The notes beneath the pieces are model-generated. The model was not told the DNA's origin. It searched no databases and saw only the letters and a list, made by a program, of their open reading frames with translations. Shown here piece after piece: positions 6,072 to 12,435 of a stretch of 17,715 bases of DNA. The position numbers were made by a program, and so were the translations under genes. Origin of the DNA: DASSKO01 sp035690425 (GTDB taxonomy: Bacteria > Actinomycetota > Actinomycetes > Propionibacteriales > Nocardioidaceae). Positions within the stretch are counted from its first letter, which is position 1. Each line of letters begins with the position of its first letter. The stretch spans positions 1 through 17,715 of the forward strand of contig DASSKO010000105.1 in NCBI GenBank assembly GCA_035690425.1, read 5' to 3'.

Positions 6072-6077
6072 GGGGAC

Positions 6078-6587
6078 GTGCGGTCGTCGCAGCAGACACC
6101 AGACGCGCTATCGGCTGGCCAGCCTCCCTGGCTGGTCCGTACCCGTGGCCCCGCGCTGCTCGCCGTCCCCGTCCTCGTGGCATTCACGATCCCTCTGGTC
6201 GGGGGCGCGGTCACACTGCTGCTGCCGCTGATTGCCGCGCACCTGCGGCCCCGGCTCTGGAGAGCAGCCTCGCGCGCTGTCGTGCACACCTGCTCGGCGT
6301 TAGTGCTGCTGGGGCTGTGGCTACCGGCACTGCTCGCGATCGTCTCCCAGGGGCAGGTCGCCCTTCCCGGCAGCGGCACGGTCTGGCTGCTCATCCCCCT
6401 GTGCGCTCCCGTCGGTCCCGCGTCGTGGCTGGCGCCCGCCCTCCTCGCGACCGGCCTCACCTTGGTCGGGTCGGCGGTCAGTGTGGCGGTGCGACACCCC
6501 TGGCCCTGGCTGGTGGCAGCATGGCTGGCTCCAGCGACGTATGATGCCGCCACGCACTGGCTGGTGCCCGCCGCATTCTTCTGCTGA
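6078..6587 (+). CDS. Unrecognised integral membrane protein
   Basis: From GTG 6078 the 169-residue product has a short hydrophilic N-terminus and about four hydrophobic stretches: ALLAVPVLVAFTIPLVGGAV, VVHTCSALVLLGLWLPALLA, VWLLIPLCAPVG to LLATGLTLVGSAVSVA, and WPWLVAAWLAPATYDAATHW. I do not recognise the family. The GTG is supported by the leaderless -10 element and the frame shows no stop or obvious shift. It stands alone between the AzlC remnant and the convergent vapC gene. The C-terminus ends soon after the last membrane segment, so truncation is possible. Confidence 0.55.
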   Translation: MRSSQQTPDALSAGQPPWLVRTRGPALLAVPVLVAFTIPLVGGAVTLLLPLIAAHLRPRLWRAASRAVVHTCSALVLLGLWLPALLAIVSQGQVALPGSGTVWLLIPLCAPVGPASWLAPALLATGLTLVGSAVSVAVRHPWPWLVAAWLAPATYDAATHWLVPAAFFC

Positions 6588-6758
6588 CGTTCGGGCAAGT
6601 CGGCGATCTGGACACCCACCCCTGATTCGATGGCCCAAGCGGTGGCCGCTCGAGCCCCCGGGAGCGCGCCCGCCATCGTGCGCAGCTGACATAGACCTAG
6701 GATGGCGAGGCAGCGAATCCAGCCCGCAAAGGGTTCGATCCCCATGCGGACGCAGGAA
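6588..6758. other. Convergent intergenic gap with a T-arm-like hairpin
   Basis: Apart from the hairpin at 6724-6749, nothing clear is present. A minus-strand frame reads MAGALPGARAATAWAIESGV then GVQIADLPERQ (about 6680-6590), which looks like protein but is not recognised. Confidence 0.35.
6724..6749. terminator. Hairpin downstream of vapC, possible bidirectional terminator or tRNA T-arm relic
   Basis: CCGCA (6724-6728) pairs with TGCGG (6745-6749), and an inner GGG pairs with CCC around TTCGAT. It lies 10 nt beyond the vapC stop and between convergent genes, which suits a terminator, though there is no T run. The core GGGTTCGATCCCC also looks like a tRNA T-arm, but no other tRNA arm can be fitted upstream. 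Confidence 0.35.
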
Positions 6759-7139
6759 TCAGCGCAACAACTCGACGCGGCACCTAGGCCCGGATGCGTC
6801 GGCCAGGCGGGCGTCGGTGGTCAGCAGCGCGGTGGCGTCGGTCATTTCGGTCAACGCCACGTAGGTGGCGTCGTAGCCGCTCAGGTCGTGCCGCAGCGCC
6901 CACATCCTGGCTCGTAGCCAGTCGCCCGGGAACCTGGTCAGGATCAGTTGGGTGAAGCCTTCCAGCGCCAGGTCACCTTGTTCCTCGCTAAGGACACCGC
7001 GGCGGACCAGGCCTCGCAGCACGTGCGTGACCTCGCTGTCGATCAGGTGCGGGGCGGCCAGCTCTTCGTCGCTGAGCCGATCAGGATCAAGGTCGCCGGC
7101 GAGCAGCTCCACGACGACGCCGGCATCGACGATCCTCAA
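6759..7139 (-). CDS. vapC: VapC-family PIN-domain ribonuclease toxin
   Basis: The 126-residue protein begins LRIVDAGVVVELLAGDLDPD and carries all four acidic residues of the PIN active site: D5 (VDAGVVVE), E36 (IDSEVTHVL), D90 (SGYDATYVAL) and D109 (LLTTDARLA). These bind the metal ion(s) used to cut RNA, often tRNA or rRNA. Length and motif spacing are normal for VapC, so the toxin should be active if made. The start TTG 7139-7137 overlaps the TGA of the upstream antitoxin remnant (7138-7136) by the usual coupled arrangement. The antitoxin reading frame is broken, so the toxin may be unbalanced or poorly translated. Confidence 0.9.
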   Translation of the reverse strand: MRIVDAGVVVELLAGDLDPDRLSDEELAAPHLIDSEVTHVLRGLVRRGVLSEEQGDLALEGFTQLILTRFPGDWLRARMWALRHDLSGYDATYVALTEMTDATALLTTDARLADASGPRCRVELLR

Positions 7140-7364
7140 ACGCCGCGGCCCTCGTGCAGCACCGACAAGATCGTGTCGCGGTCCGGGTGGCCCTGAACCC
7201 GGGCCTGGGTACGACGAACGACCCCAGCGTTATCCCGCACGATCTGCGCACGCCTAGCGAGATGCTCCAGTTCGCGCAGCATGTATCTCGTCAGCGACAG
7301 CCCCTGCGCCTTTGGCTTACGGGACGTGTTGGTTATCTGAGTTGGTACGAGCCGCTGCGGTCAT
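7136..7364 (-). pseudogene. vapB: VapB antitoxin (FitA/RHH-like), N-terminal frame broken
   Basis: The frame ending at TGA 7138-7136 reads KAQGLSLTRYMLRELEHLAR then RAQIVRDNAGVV, and closes RDTILSVLHEGRGV. It matches the middle and toxin-binding tail of VapB antitoxins (xxxGLSLxxYxLRELExLA). The expected beginning, MTAAARTN at ATG 7364, lies in another frame and meets a TAA after 15 codons (MTAAARTNSDNQHVP). In the antitoxin frame a TGA lies at about the same place, with no ATG, GTG or TTG before the methionine of RYML. The N-terminal ribbon-helix-helix part is shortened as well as shifted. The locus is probably dead as an autoregulator, although a shortened toxin-binding tail could still be made. 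Confidence 0.65.
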
Positions 7365-7524
7365 GGGCACGATTCGTCTCCACTCGGGACTGGCGGGCTC
7401 GTCGGGGCCAGTAGGGTACCTTGAGCGACCATCAGCACCGGGAGGGTTGGAGAACGGTTAGACCCCCTGGATGCAGCGGCGCGGGAGAACACCAACCCAC
7501 CCGAGGAGAGGCTGTCCGGGATCC
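7365..7524. other. Divergent intergenic region before the DUF1232 gene
   Basis: This should hold the leftward vapBC promoter and the rightward DUF1232 promoter. No consensus promoter pair was convincing. A purine-rich GAGGAGAG at 7503-7510 lies 14 nt before ATG 7525. Confidence 0.35.
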
Positions 7525-7941
7525 ATGTGGTGGACGACGCTCCTCGGCATCCTCACCGGCCTGGTGCTCGTCTACCTCGTACTGTTCGGGCTGCTGTGGC
7601 GCTACGCTCACCGCCACCCCGACACCGCCACTTTGCGCGATGCGCTGCGTCTGCTTCCCGACCTGATCCGGCTTCTGCGCCGCCTGGCCGCCGACTCTGG
7701 CCTACCTCGTAGCGTTCGGATCAGGCTCGGCCTATTGCTCATCTACCTGGCCTCACCCATCGATCTGGTGCCTGACTTCATCCCCGTCGTCGGCTACGCC
7801 GACGACGCCATCGTCGTCGCACTCGTGCTGCGCGCCGTCGTCCGCCGCGCCGGACCCGACGCCGTCTCCCGCCATTGGCCCGGCACACCGCAAGGACTCG
7901 CGATCATCCGGCGGCTCGCCGGCGCCCCCACCGACAACTAA
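7525..7941 (+). CDS. DUF1232 (YkvA-like) membrane protein
   Basis: The 138-residue product starts MWWTTLLGILTGLVLVYLVL, one membrane segment. The DUF1232 motif IYLASPIDLVPDFIPVVGYA then DDAIVVALVLR spans about 73-103. DUF1232 proteins are small membrane proteins of unknown biochemical role; the SPIDLVPDFIPxxGxxDD signature is diagnostic. The frame is open back to 7471, but ATG 7525 begins directly at the membrane segment and has a purine-rich stretch upstream. It converges on otsB, with a strong hairpin between them. It marks the return to intact genes after the decayed region. Confidence 0.85.
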   Translation: MWWTTLLGILTGLVLVYLVLFGLLWRYAHRHPDTATLRDALRLLPDLIRLLRRLAADSGLPRSVRIRLGLLLIYLASPIDLVPDFIPVVGYADDAIVVALVLRAVVRRAGPDAVSRHWPGTPQGLAIIRRLAGAPTDN

Positions 7942-7979
7942 CCCGCTCAGGCCAGCCAGATCGCAATGCCTGACGCAGA

Positions 7980-8000
7980 GGTGCCCGGAGAGCGGGCGCC
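7980..8000. terminator. Strong GC hairpin between convergent DUF1232 and otsB
   Basis: GGTGCCCG (7980-7987) pairs with CGGGCGCC (7993-8000) through a GAGAG loop, eight pairs with one G-U. It lies 38 nt after the DUF1232 stop and 9 nt after the otsB stop, so it can serve both strands. There is no T run, as is usual in high-GC actinobacteria. Confidence 0.5.
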
Positions 8001-8008
8001 GGCACCGC

Positions 8009-8836
8009 TCAGCCTCGCGTCGGCAGGTCGGCGAGCAGCGCACGCAGCCAGGCCACGATGCCCGCCGGCCCGTCGACCACCAGGTCGGCCCGAGCGGCCA
8101 GCGTCTGCTCCTCCGCCGACCCCGAGCACACCAGCAGACCACGCACCCCGTCGGTCCGCAGGCCGTCGACCGCGTCGAAGGCGGCGATGTCGCCCAGGTC
8201 GTCGCCGGCGAAAGCCACCGACCGCGCATGCGTCTCCCGCGCCACGGCGCGCAGCGCCCCGCCCTTGTCGACTCCGGGCGGTCGCAGCTCGAGCACCATC
8301 CGCCCCGGCTCCAGGGCGAGGCCGGTCTCATCGGCCAGCGTGCGCAACGGCCCGCGCAGCCGCTGGATGGCTCCGGCGGGGTCGGTCATCCGCCGGGTGT
8401 GCACCGCCACCGCGGCGGTCTTGTCCTCGACGTGCGCGGCGGCCGCATCGGCCGACTCCAGGATCCGCGGCAGCTCCCGGCGTACCCGCGCCAGACCGGC
8501 GTGGGGAGGGGGCGCCTGCACCTGCCCGGTCGCGGAGTCCCAGCGCTCCAGGCCGTAGTGGCCGAGCACCACCACGTCACCGTGGCCAAGCACCGACGCG
8601 AGGTCGAGCTTGGCCGCCGCGACTCCGGCCGGCCGGCCGGTGATCACCGCCAGATGACCCAGCCGCGTCGCCAGCTCGGCCAGCAGCCCGGGTACGTCGG
8701 GATGGGCGACCGCGGAGTCGGGATCGTCGACGATCGGGGCGAGCGTGCCGTCGAAGTCGAAGGCCACCAGCGCACCGGCCGGGTCGGCGCACACGGATCG
8801 CAGCCAGTCGGCCGCGGCGGCGGTGGGTGTCTCCAC
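8009..8836 (-). CDS. otsB: Trehalose-6-phosphate phosphatase
   Basis: The 275-residue HAD-superfamily enzyme removes phosphate from trehalose-6-phosphate, the second step of the OtsAB pathway. Visible motifs: motif I LVAFDFDGTLAPI with the nucleophile D26 and acid D28; motif II AVITGRP; the Lys of GVDKGGALRAVA; motif IV AFAGDDLGDIAAFDAV. ELRPPGVDKG and GHYGLERW are typical of OtsB. Length is normal. The GTG at 8836 is supported by TAGTGT 7 nt upstream, a leaderless promoter. Its partner otsA lies about 2 kb to the right in the opposite orientation, so the two are not one transcript. The stop converges on DUF1232 through a shared hairpin. Confidence 0.93.
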   Translation of the reverse strand: METPTAAAADWLRSVCADPAGALVAFDFDGTLAPIVDDPDSAVAHPDVPGLLAELATRLGHLAVITGRPAGVAAAKLDLASVLGHGDVVVLGHYGLERWDSATGQVQAPPPHAGLARVRRELPRILESADAAAAHVEDKTAAVAVHTRRMTDPAGAIQRLRGPLRTLADETGLALEPGRMVLELRPPGVDKGGALRAVARETHARSVAFAGDDLGDIAAFDAVDGLRTDGVRGLLVCSGSAEEQTLAARADLVVDGPAGIVAWLRALLADLPTRG

Positions 8837-8843
8837 GGAGACG

Positions 8844-8849
8844 ACACTA
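8844..8849 (-). promoter_or_regulatory. -10 hexamer TAGTGT of otsB, leaderless
   Basis: Read on the minus strand, TAGTGT (8849-8844) lies 7 nt before the otsB GTG at 8836. It sits in the 28-nt gap behind the LytR-C gene, so otsB probably has its own promoter. Confidence 0.4.
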
Positions 8850-8864
8850 CGGCGCGCGGGCGGC

Positions 8865-9443
8865 TCAGGTGGCGTCGGCGGTGAGGATGACCGTCAGCCG
8901 GTCGAACTTCATCGGGGCGACCGCGCCGCGCACCCGGCCGATGCCCAAGGTGTTGGCCAGCTGCGTGGCTTCGTCGGCAAACCCGGCGGGGTAGTAGACG
9001 GTGCTCGCCGGAATGTTGCCGCGCCAGTTGTCGATGCCGACGACCTGCCAACCGGCGTCTTGCAGCTGAGCAGCCGTGGAGCCGGCCAGGCCGCTGACCG
9101 AGGTCATGTTGTAGACCTCGACGTACACCGACGGCACGACCGGCTTCGGGCTGGCCTCGGGCGACGGCTTGGCCTTCTTCGCGCGACCGGTCTGGTCCTT
9201 CGGCGCCTCGGCTGCATCGCTCGATCCGCCGGCGGGAGTGCTGCTGGCCTTGGCCGCGCTTGCCGACGTACTCGCGGTGTCGCCGGCGACATCGGAGTCG
9301 TCACCGGGCCCGCCGACCACGAACACGACCAGCGCTGCCGCGATCGCGACCACGCTGAGGACGACCACGACCGACGACGTGGTCCGGCCCGCTGTGCTCC
9401 CCCGCATGCCACGCCTCCGGGTCGTTCGTGCGCGCTTTGGCAT
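8865..9443 (-). CDS. LytR C-terminal-domain protein with one membrane anchor
   Basis: The 192-residue product has a basic N-terminus (MPKRARTTRRRG), a single membrane segment SSVVVVLSVVAIAAALVVFV (about 23-42), and a low-complexity linker rich in Ala, Ser, Lys and Pro. A C-terminal LytR_C domain follows: VEVYNMTSVSGLAGSTAAQL, GWQVVGIDNWRGN and STVYYPAGFADEATQLANTL. Such domains occur at the end of LytR-CpsA-Psr proteins or alone in actinobacteria and are linked to the cell envelope; the biochemical role is not settled. ATG 9443 has GAGG 6 nt upstream and lies 8 nt after the DUF3263 stop. ATG 9407 is an alternative. It probably forms an operon with the DUF3263 gene. Confidence 0.85.
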   Translation of the reverse strand: MPKRARTTRRRGMRGSTAGRTTSSVVVVLSVVAIAAALVVFVVGGPGDDSDVAGDTASTSASAAKASSTPAGGSSDAAEAPKDQTGRAKKAKPSPEASPKPVVPSVYVEVYNMTSVSGLAGSTAAQLQDAGWQVVGIDNWRGNIPASTVYYPAGFADEATQLANTLGIGRVRGAVAPMKFDRLTVILTADAT

Positions 9444-9451
9444 CGCCGGCC

Positions 9452-9787
9452 TCAGCCCTCGACGCCGAGGCGGCGCGCGGAGCGAGCGCGCTGGCGAGTC
9501 GAGCGCAGCCGGCGCAGCCGCTTGACCAGGAGCGGATCGAACGCCAGCGCGGACTCTCGGTCGAGAAGCGCGTTGAGCACCTGGTAGTAGCGCGTCGCCG
9601 ACATGTCGAACTGCTGGCGGATGGCGTGCTCCTTCGCGCCGGCGTACTTCCACCACTGGCGCTCGAAGCTCAGGATCGCCTGGTCGCGCTCGGTGAGCTC
9701 CTCGGCGGCCCGCGCAGAGCCACCCGAGGTCACCATGCTCGCCGGGCCGTCCTGACCGGTCGCGTTGGCGGCGTCACTCCCCGACAT
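9452..9787 (-). CDS. DUF3263 protein
   Basis: The 111-residue protein has a variable N-terminus and the core LTERDQAILSFERQWWKYAG (about 32-51), AKEHAIRQQFDMSATRYYQV and LNALLDRESALAFDPLLVKR. This is DUF3263, a small actinobacterial family with a helix-turn-helix-like core (IRxxFxMSxTRYYQxLNxLLD), suggesting DNA binding, though no function is established. The start ATG 9787 is not strongly supported; a second in-frame ATG at 9736 (MVTSGGSARAAEEL) is possible. It is followed 8 nt later by the LytR-C gene, a recurrent pair in actinobacteria, and diverges from plsC. Confidence 0.85.
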   Translation of the reverse strand: MSGSDAANATGQDGPASMVTSGGSARAAEELTERDQAILSFERQWWKYAGAKEHAIRQQFDMSATRYYQVLNALLDRESALAFDPLLVKRLRRLRSTRQRARSARRLGVEG

Positions 9788-10098
9788 TGGCCATCGACTC
9801 CATCGATCTCGCTGCGCTGAGGACTTGCTGGTTGAGGTCTTGCTGGTTGAGGCTCGCCCGCTGCAGGCTCACTGGTGTGGTGCTGCGCCCAGCATAGGAC
9901 GCCGAACTACAACGGTGTCACTTGCCGGCCACGACGCGCCGGGCGGTATAGGCCCGCACATCGCCTGCTGCACCGTCATGCGGGCGAGCACACCCGGAGA
10001 TCTTACGGGTCACCCGGGAGCCGGAGGAGACGGTGGCCACGAAGTGCGAGACCATCGACCATCGACGCAATCGATCGCCGACGTCTCGAGGAAGAACG
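9788..10098. other. Divergent intergenic region between DUF3263 and plsC genes
   Basis: About 310 bases hold the two divergent promoters, which could not be assigned. They contain a tandem 15-nt repeat (9824-9852, listed separately) and two overlapping CCATCGAC units at 10052-10066. A GTG at 10033, preceded closely by GGAGGAG, would extend plsC by 22 codons into this region. Confidence 0.5.
9824..9852. repeat. Tandem direct repeat, 14-bp unit at 15-nt period
   Basis: CTTGCTGGTTGAGG occurs at 9824-9837 and again at 9839-9852, separated by one T. It lies 37 nt upstream of the DUF3263 start, where a regulator could bind two adjacent sites. Confidence 0.75.
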
Positions 10099-10767
10099 TT
10101 GACCTACTGGATCACCCGCCTGCTGCTCATCCCGCTGGCACGGTTCATCTGGCGCCCGGTGGTCGAGGGACGCGACAACGTGCCCGCGCAGGGACCGCTG
10201 CTGATCGCCAGCAACCATCTGTCCTTCATCGACAGCATCGTGATCCCCCTGGTCGCTCCGCGCCGCGTGGTCTTCCTCGCCAAGGCCGAGTACTTCACCG
10301 CGACCGACCCGCGCCGGCGCGCGGTCGGGAAGTTCTTCGCCGCACTCGGGGCGATTCCGGTGCAGCGGGGCAGCGGCCGGGCGGCGCAGGCGGCCCTGGA
10401 CTCCGCACTGGAGGTGCTCTCGCGCGACGAGGGCTTCGGCATCTATCCCGAAGGCACCCGTTCGCGCGATGGCCGGCTCTACCGCGGCCGCACCGGCGTC
10501 GCCTGGCTCGCGCTCACCGCCGGCTGTCCCGTCGTACCCGTGGGGCTGGTCGGCACCGACCGGATCCAGCCGGTGGGCGCACGCTTTCCCCGGATACGCC
10601 GGGCAACGGTGCGCTTCGGTGCGCCGCTGGACTTCACCGACCTGCACGGGATGGCCAGGTCAGGCAAGGCGCGGCGCGAAGTCACCGACCAGGTGATGGA
10701 CGCGATCGCCGAGCTCACCGGCCAGCAACGCGTGCACGCCTACAACGACGGCTCCGAGGCTGCCTGA
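10099..10767 (+). CDS. plsC: 1-acyl-sn-glycerol-3-phosphate acyltransferase family protein
   Basis: The 222-residue product (from TTG 10099) has the PlsC acyltransferase motifs: NHLSFID (39-45, the HX4D catalytic pair H40/D45), GAIPVQRGSG (84-93), IYPEGTRSRDGRLYRGRTG (115 onward, EGTR binding motif) and VVPVGLVGTD. These enzymes transfer an acyl chain to lysophosphatidate to make phosphatidate at the membrane. The start TTG has GAGGA (10088-10092) 6 nt upstream and gives an N-terminus (TYWITRLLLIPLARFIW) that fits the family. The alternative GTG 10033 has a Shine-Dalgarno sequence too close. It lies 64 nt before otsA in the same direction. The exact substrate is inferred from family only. Confidence 0.85.
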   Translation: MTYWITRLLLIPLARFIWRPVVEGRDNVPAQGPLLIASNHLSFIDSIVIPLVAPRRVVFLAKAEYFTATDPRRRAVGKFFAALGAIPVQRGSGRAAQAALDSALEVLSRDEGFGIYPEGTRSRDGRLYRGRTGVAWLALTAGCPVVPVGLVGTDRIQPVGARFPRIRRATVRFGAPLDFTDLHGMARSGKARREVTDQVMDAIAELTGQQRVHAYNDGSEAA

Positions 10768-10779
10768 ACCAGACGCGCA

Positions 10780-10807
10780 TTGGGCACTACGTCTACTGTC
10801 GTACATC
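10780..10807 (+). promoter_or_regulatory. Possible otsA promoter
   Basis: TTGGGC (10780-10785) and TACATC (10802-10807) are separated by 16 bp in the 64-nt gap before otsA. Both are imperfect matches, so otsA may instead be read from plsC. Confidence 0.25.
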
Positions 10808-10831
10808 TGGACAAGAGGAGGTCGGAGCCCC

Positions 10832-12271
10832 GTGCCGACGCGCAACGGCAGCCCTACCCGCAAGCAGCCCAGATCGTCCGCGCTATCCAGCGAGATGGTC
10901 GTGGTCGCCAACCGGCTGCCCGTCGACCGGCTGGTGCACGACGACGGCACGATCGACTGGCGGCGCTCGCCCGGCGGGCTGGTGACCGCACTCGAGCCGG
11001 TGCTGCGGCAGCACCACGGCGCCTGGATCGGCTGGCCCGGCAGCGGCACCGACGATTTGGAGCCGTTCGAGCAGGACGGACTCTCGCTGGTGCCCGTCGG
11101 CCTGAGCGACGCTGAGGTCGAGGAGTACTACGAGGGCTTCTCCAACGCCACCCTGTGGCCGCTCTACCACGACGTCATCGTCGCTCCGGAGTTCCACCGC
11201 GAGTGGTGGTCCGCCTACGTCCGGGTCAACCGCCGGTTCGCGGCGAAGGCCGCCGAGACCGCCGCCGAGAACGCGGTGGTATGGGTGCACGACTACCAGC
11301 TGCAGCTGGTGCCGAAGATGCTGCGCGAGCTGCGCCCCGACCTGCGAATCGGATTCTTCCTGCACATCCCGTTCCCACCGAACGAGCTGTTCCAGCAGCT
11401 GCCCTGGCGGCGCAGCATCGTCGAGGGACTGCTCGGTGCCGACCTGATCGGTTTCCAGATCCCCGGTGCGGCCGCGAACTTCGTCCGGCTGGTGCGGAGC
11501 CTGACCGGCCACAAGACCCATCGGGACCGGGTGATCCTGCCCTCCGGGCGCGTGGTGCGGGCCAAGGCCTACCCGATCTCGATCGACGCCAAGGGTCTGG
11601 AGAGGCTCGCTCAGCTGCCGGAGACCCGGCGCCGGGCCGCCGAGATCCGCGAGGAGGTCGGCAACCCCACCCGGGTGCTGCTCGGGGTCGACCGGCTCGA
11701 CTACACCAAGGGCATCCGGCAGCGGCTGCGCGCCTTCGGCGAGCTGCTGCGTGACGAGCAGTTCACCGTCGACGACACGGTGTTCATCCAGGTGGCGACG
11801 CCGTCACGCGAGCGGGTCGAGCAGTACCGGGTGCTGCGCGACGACATCGACATGCTGGTCGGCCACATCAACGGCGACTACGGCCGCATCGGCACGGCCG
11901 CCATCAACTACATGCACACCTCCTTCGACCGCGCGGAGATGGCGGCGCTGTTCCTGGCCGCCGACATCATGGTCGTGAGCCCGCTTCGTGACGGCATGAA
12001 CCTCGTCGCCAAGGAGTACGTCGCCTGCCGGTCCGACAACGACGGTGCGCTCGTGCTCAGTGAGTTCACCGGCGCCGCGGCGGAGCTCAAGCAGGCGTTC
12101 CTCGTCAACCCCTACGACCTCGACGGGCTCAAGGAGCGCCTGCTGACCGCGGCGCACGCGGACCCGCGCACGCTGAGCAGGCGGATGCGGGCGATGCGCA
12201 AACACGTCCTCGAGCACGACATCGACCGGTGGGCCACGGAGTTTCTCACCCAGCTGACCGTCAAGGAGTGA
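10832..12271 (+). CDS. otsA: Alpha,alpha-trehalose-phosphate synthase (UDP-forming)
   Basis: The 479-residue GT20 glycosyltransferase condenses UDP-glucose and glucose-6-phosphate into trehalose-6-phosphate. Landmarks in order: VVVANRLPVDR (23-33) and SPGGLVTAL near the N-terminus; WPLYHD; VVWVHDYQLQLVPKML (about 150); GFFLHIPFPPNELF; GFQIPGAAANFVR; LLGVDRLDYTKGIRQRL (nucleotide-sugar Arg/Lys region, about 290); and VSPLRDGMNLVAKEYVA near 390. Length is typical. GTG 10832 follows AGGAGG (10816-10821) at 10 nt and a closer GGAG. The first 20 residues are a non-conserved basic extension. It works with OtsB, encoded in the opposite orientation about 2 kb away. No lesion is seen. Confidence 0.95.
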   Translation: MPTRNGSPTRKQPRSSALSSEMVVVANRLPVDRLVHDDGTIDWRRSPGGLVTALEPVLRQHHGAWIGWPGSGTDDLEPFEQDGLSLVPVGLSDAEVEEYYEGFSNATLWPLYHDVIVAPEFHREWWSAYVRVNRRFAAKAAETAAENAVVWVHDYQLQLVPKMLRELRPDLRIGFFLHIPFPPNELFQQLPWRRSIVEGLLGADLIGFQIPGAAANFVRLVRSLTGHKTHRDRVILPSGRVVRAKAYPISIDAKGLERLAQLPETRRRAAEIREEVGNPTRVLLGVDRLDYTKGIRQRLRAFGELLRDEQFTVDDTVFIQVATPSRERVEQYRVLRDDIDMLVGHINGDYGRIGTAAINYMHTSFDRAEMAALFLAADIMVVSPLRDGMNLVAKEYVACRSDNDGALVLSEFTGAAAELKQAFLVNPYDLDGLKERLLTAAHADPRTLSRRMRAMRKHVLEHDIDRWATEFLTQLTVKE

Positions 12272-12308
12272 GCGCCTTCTCGATCAGCAGCGATGTCGAC
12301 TCCAGCTT

Positions 12309-12324
12309 GCCGTAGCGGTACGGC
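12309..12324 (+). terminator. Hairpin downstream of otsA
   Basis: GCCGTA (12309-12314) and TACGGC (12319-12324) form a perfect 6-bp stem with a GCGG loop, 38 nt after the otsA stop. It is followed by TT only, so termination is plausible but not proven. Confidence 0.45.
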
Positions 12325-12422
12325 TTCGGACCGCCGCCCGACCGTCGCGGTGCAGTCCCGGTCCTGACGCGGTCGGCAGCCGCCAGCAGCACGGACATTG
12401 TGCGAGGGCCGTCACCCGCCTT

Positions 12423-12428
12423 TACGCT
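12423..12428 (+). promoter_or_regulatory. -10 hexamer TACGCT of ung, leaderless
   Basis: TACGCT ends 7 nt before GTG 12436. A TTGTGC at 12398-12403 lies 19 bp upstream as a weak -35. It indicates that ung has its own leaderless transcript and that the upstream ATG 12400 is not the start. Confidence 0.45.
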
Positions 12429-12435
12429 GACGGAC

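Noticed and set aside
6690..6760. Complete tRNA gene
   Set aside because: Only a T-arm-like core is present; no acceptor partner, D-arm or anticodon arm can be fitted upstream.
8228..8884. 218-codon plus-strand open frame across otsB
   Set aside because: It is the antisense shadow of otsB, whose HAD motifs are complete.
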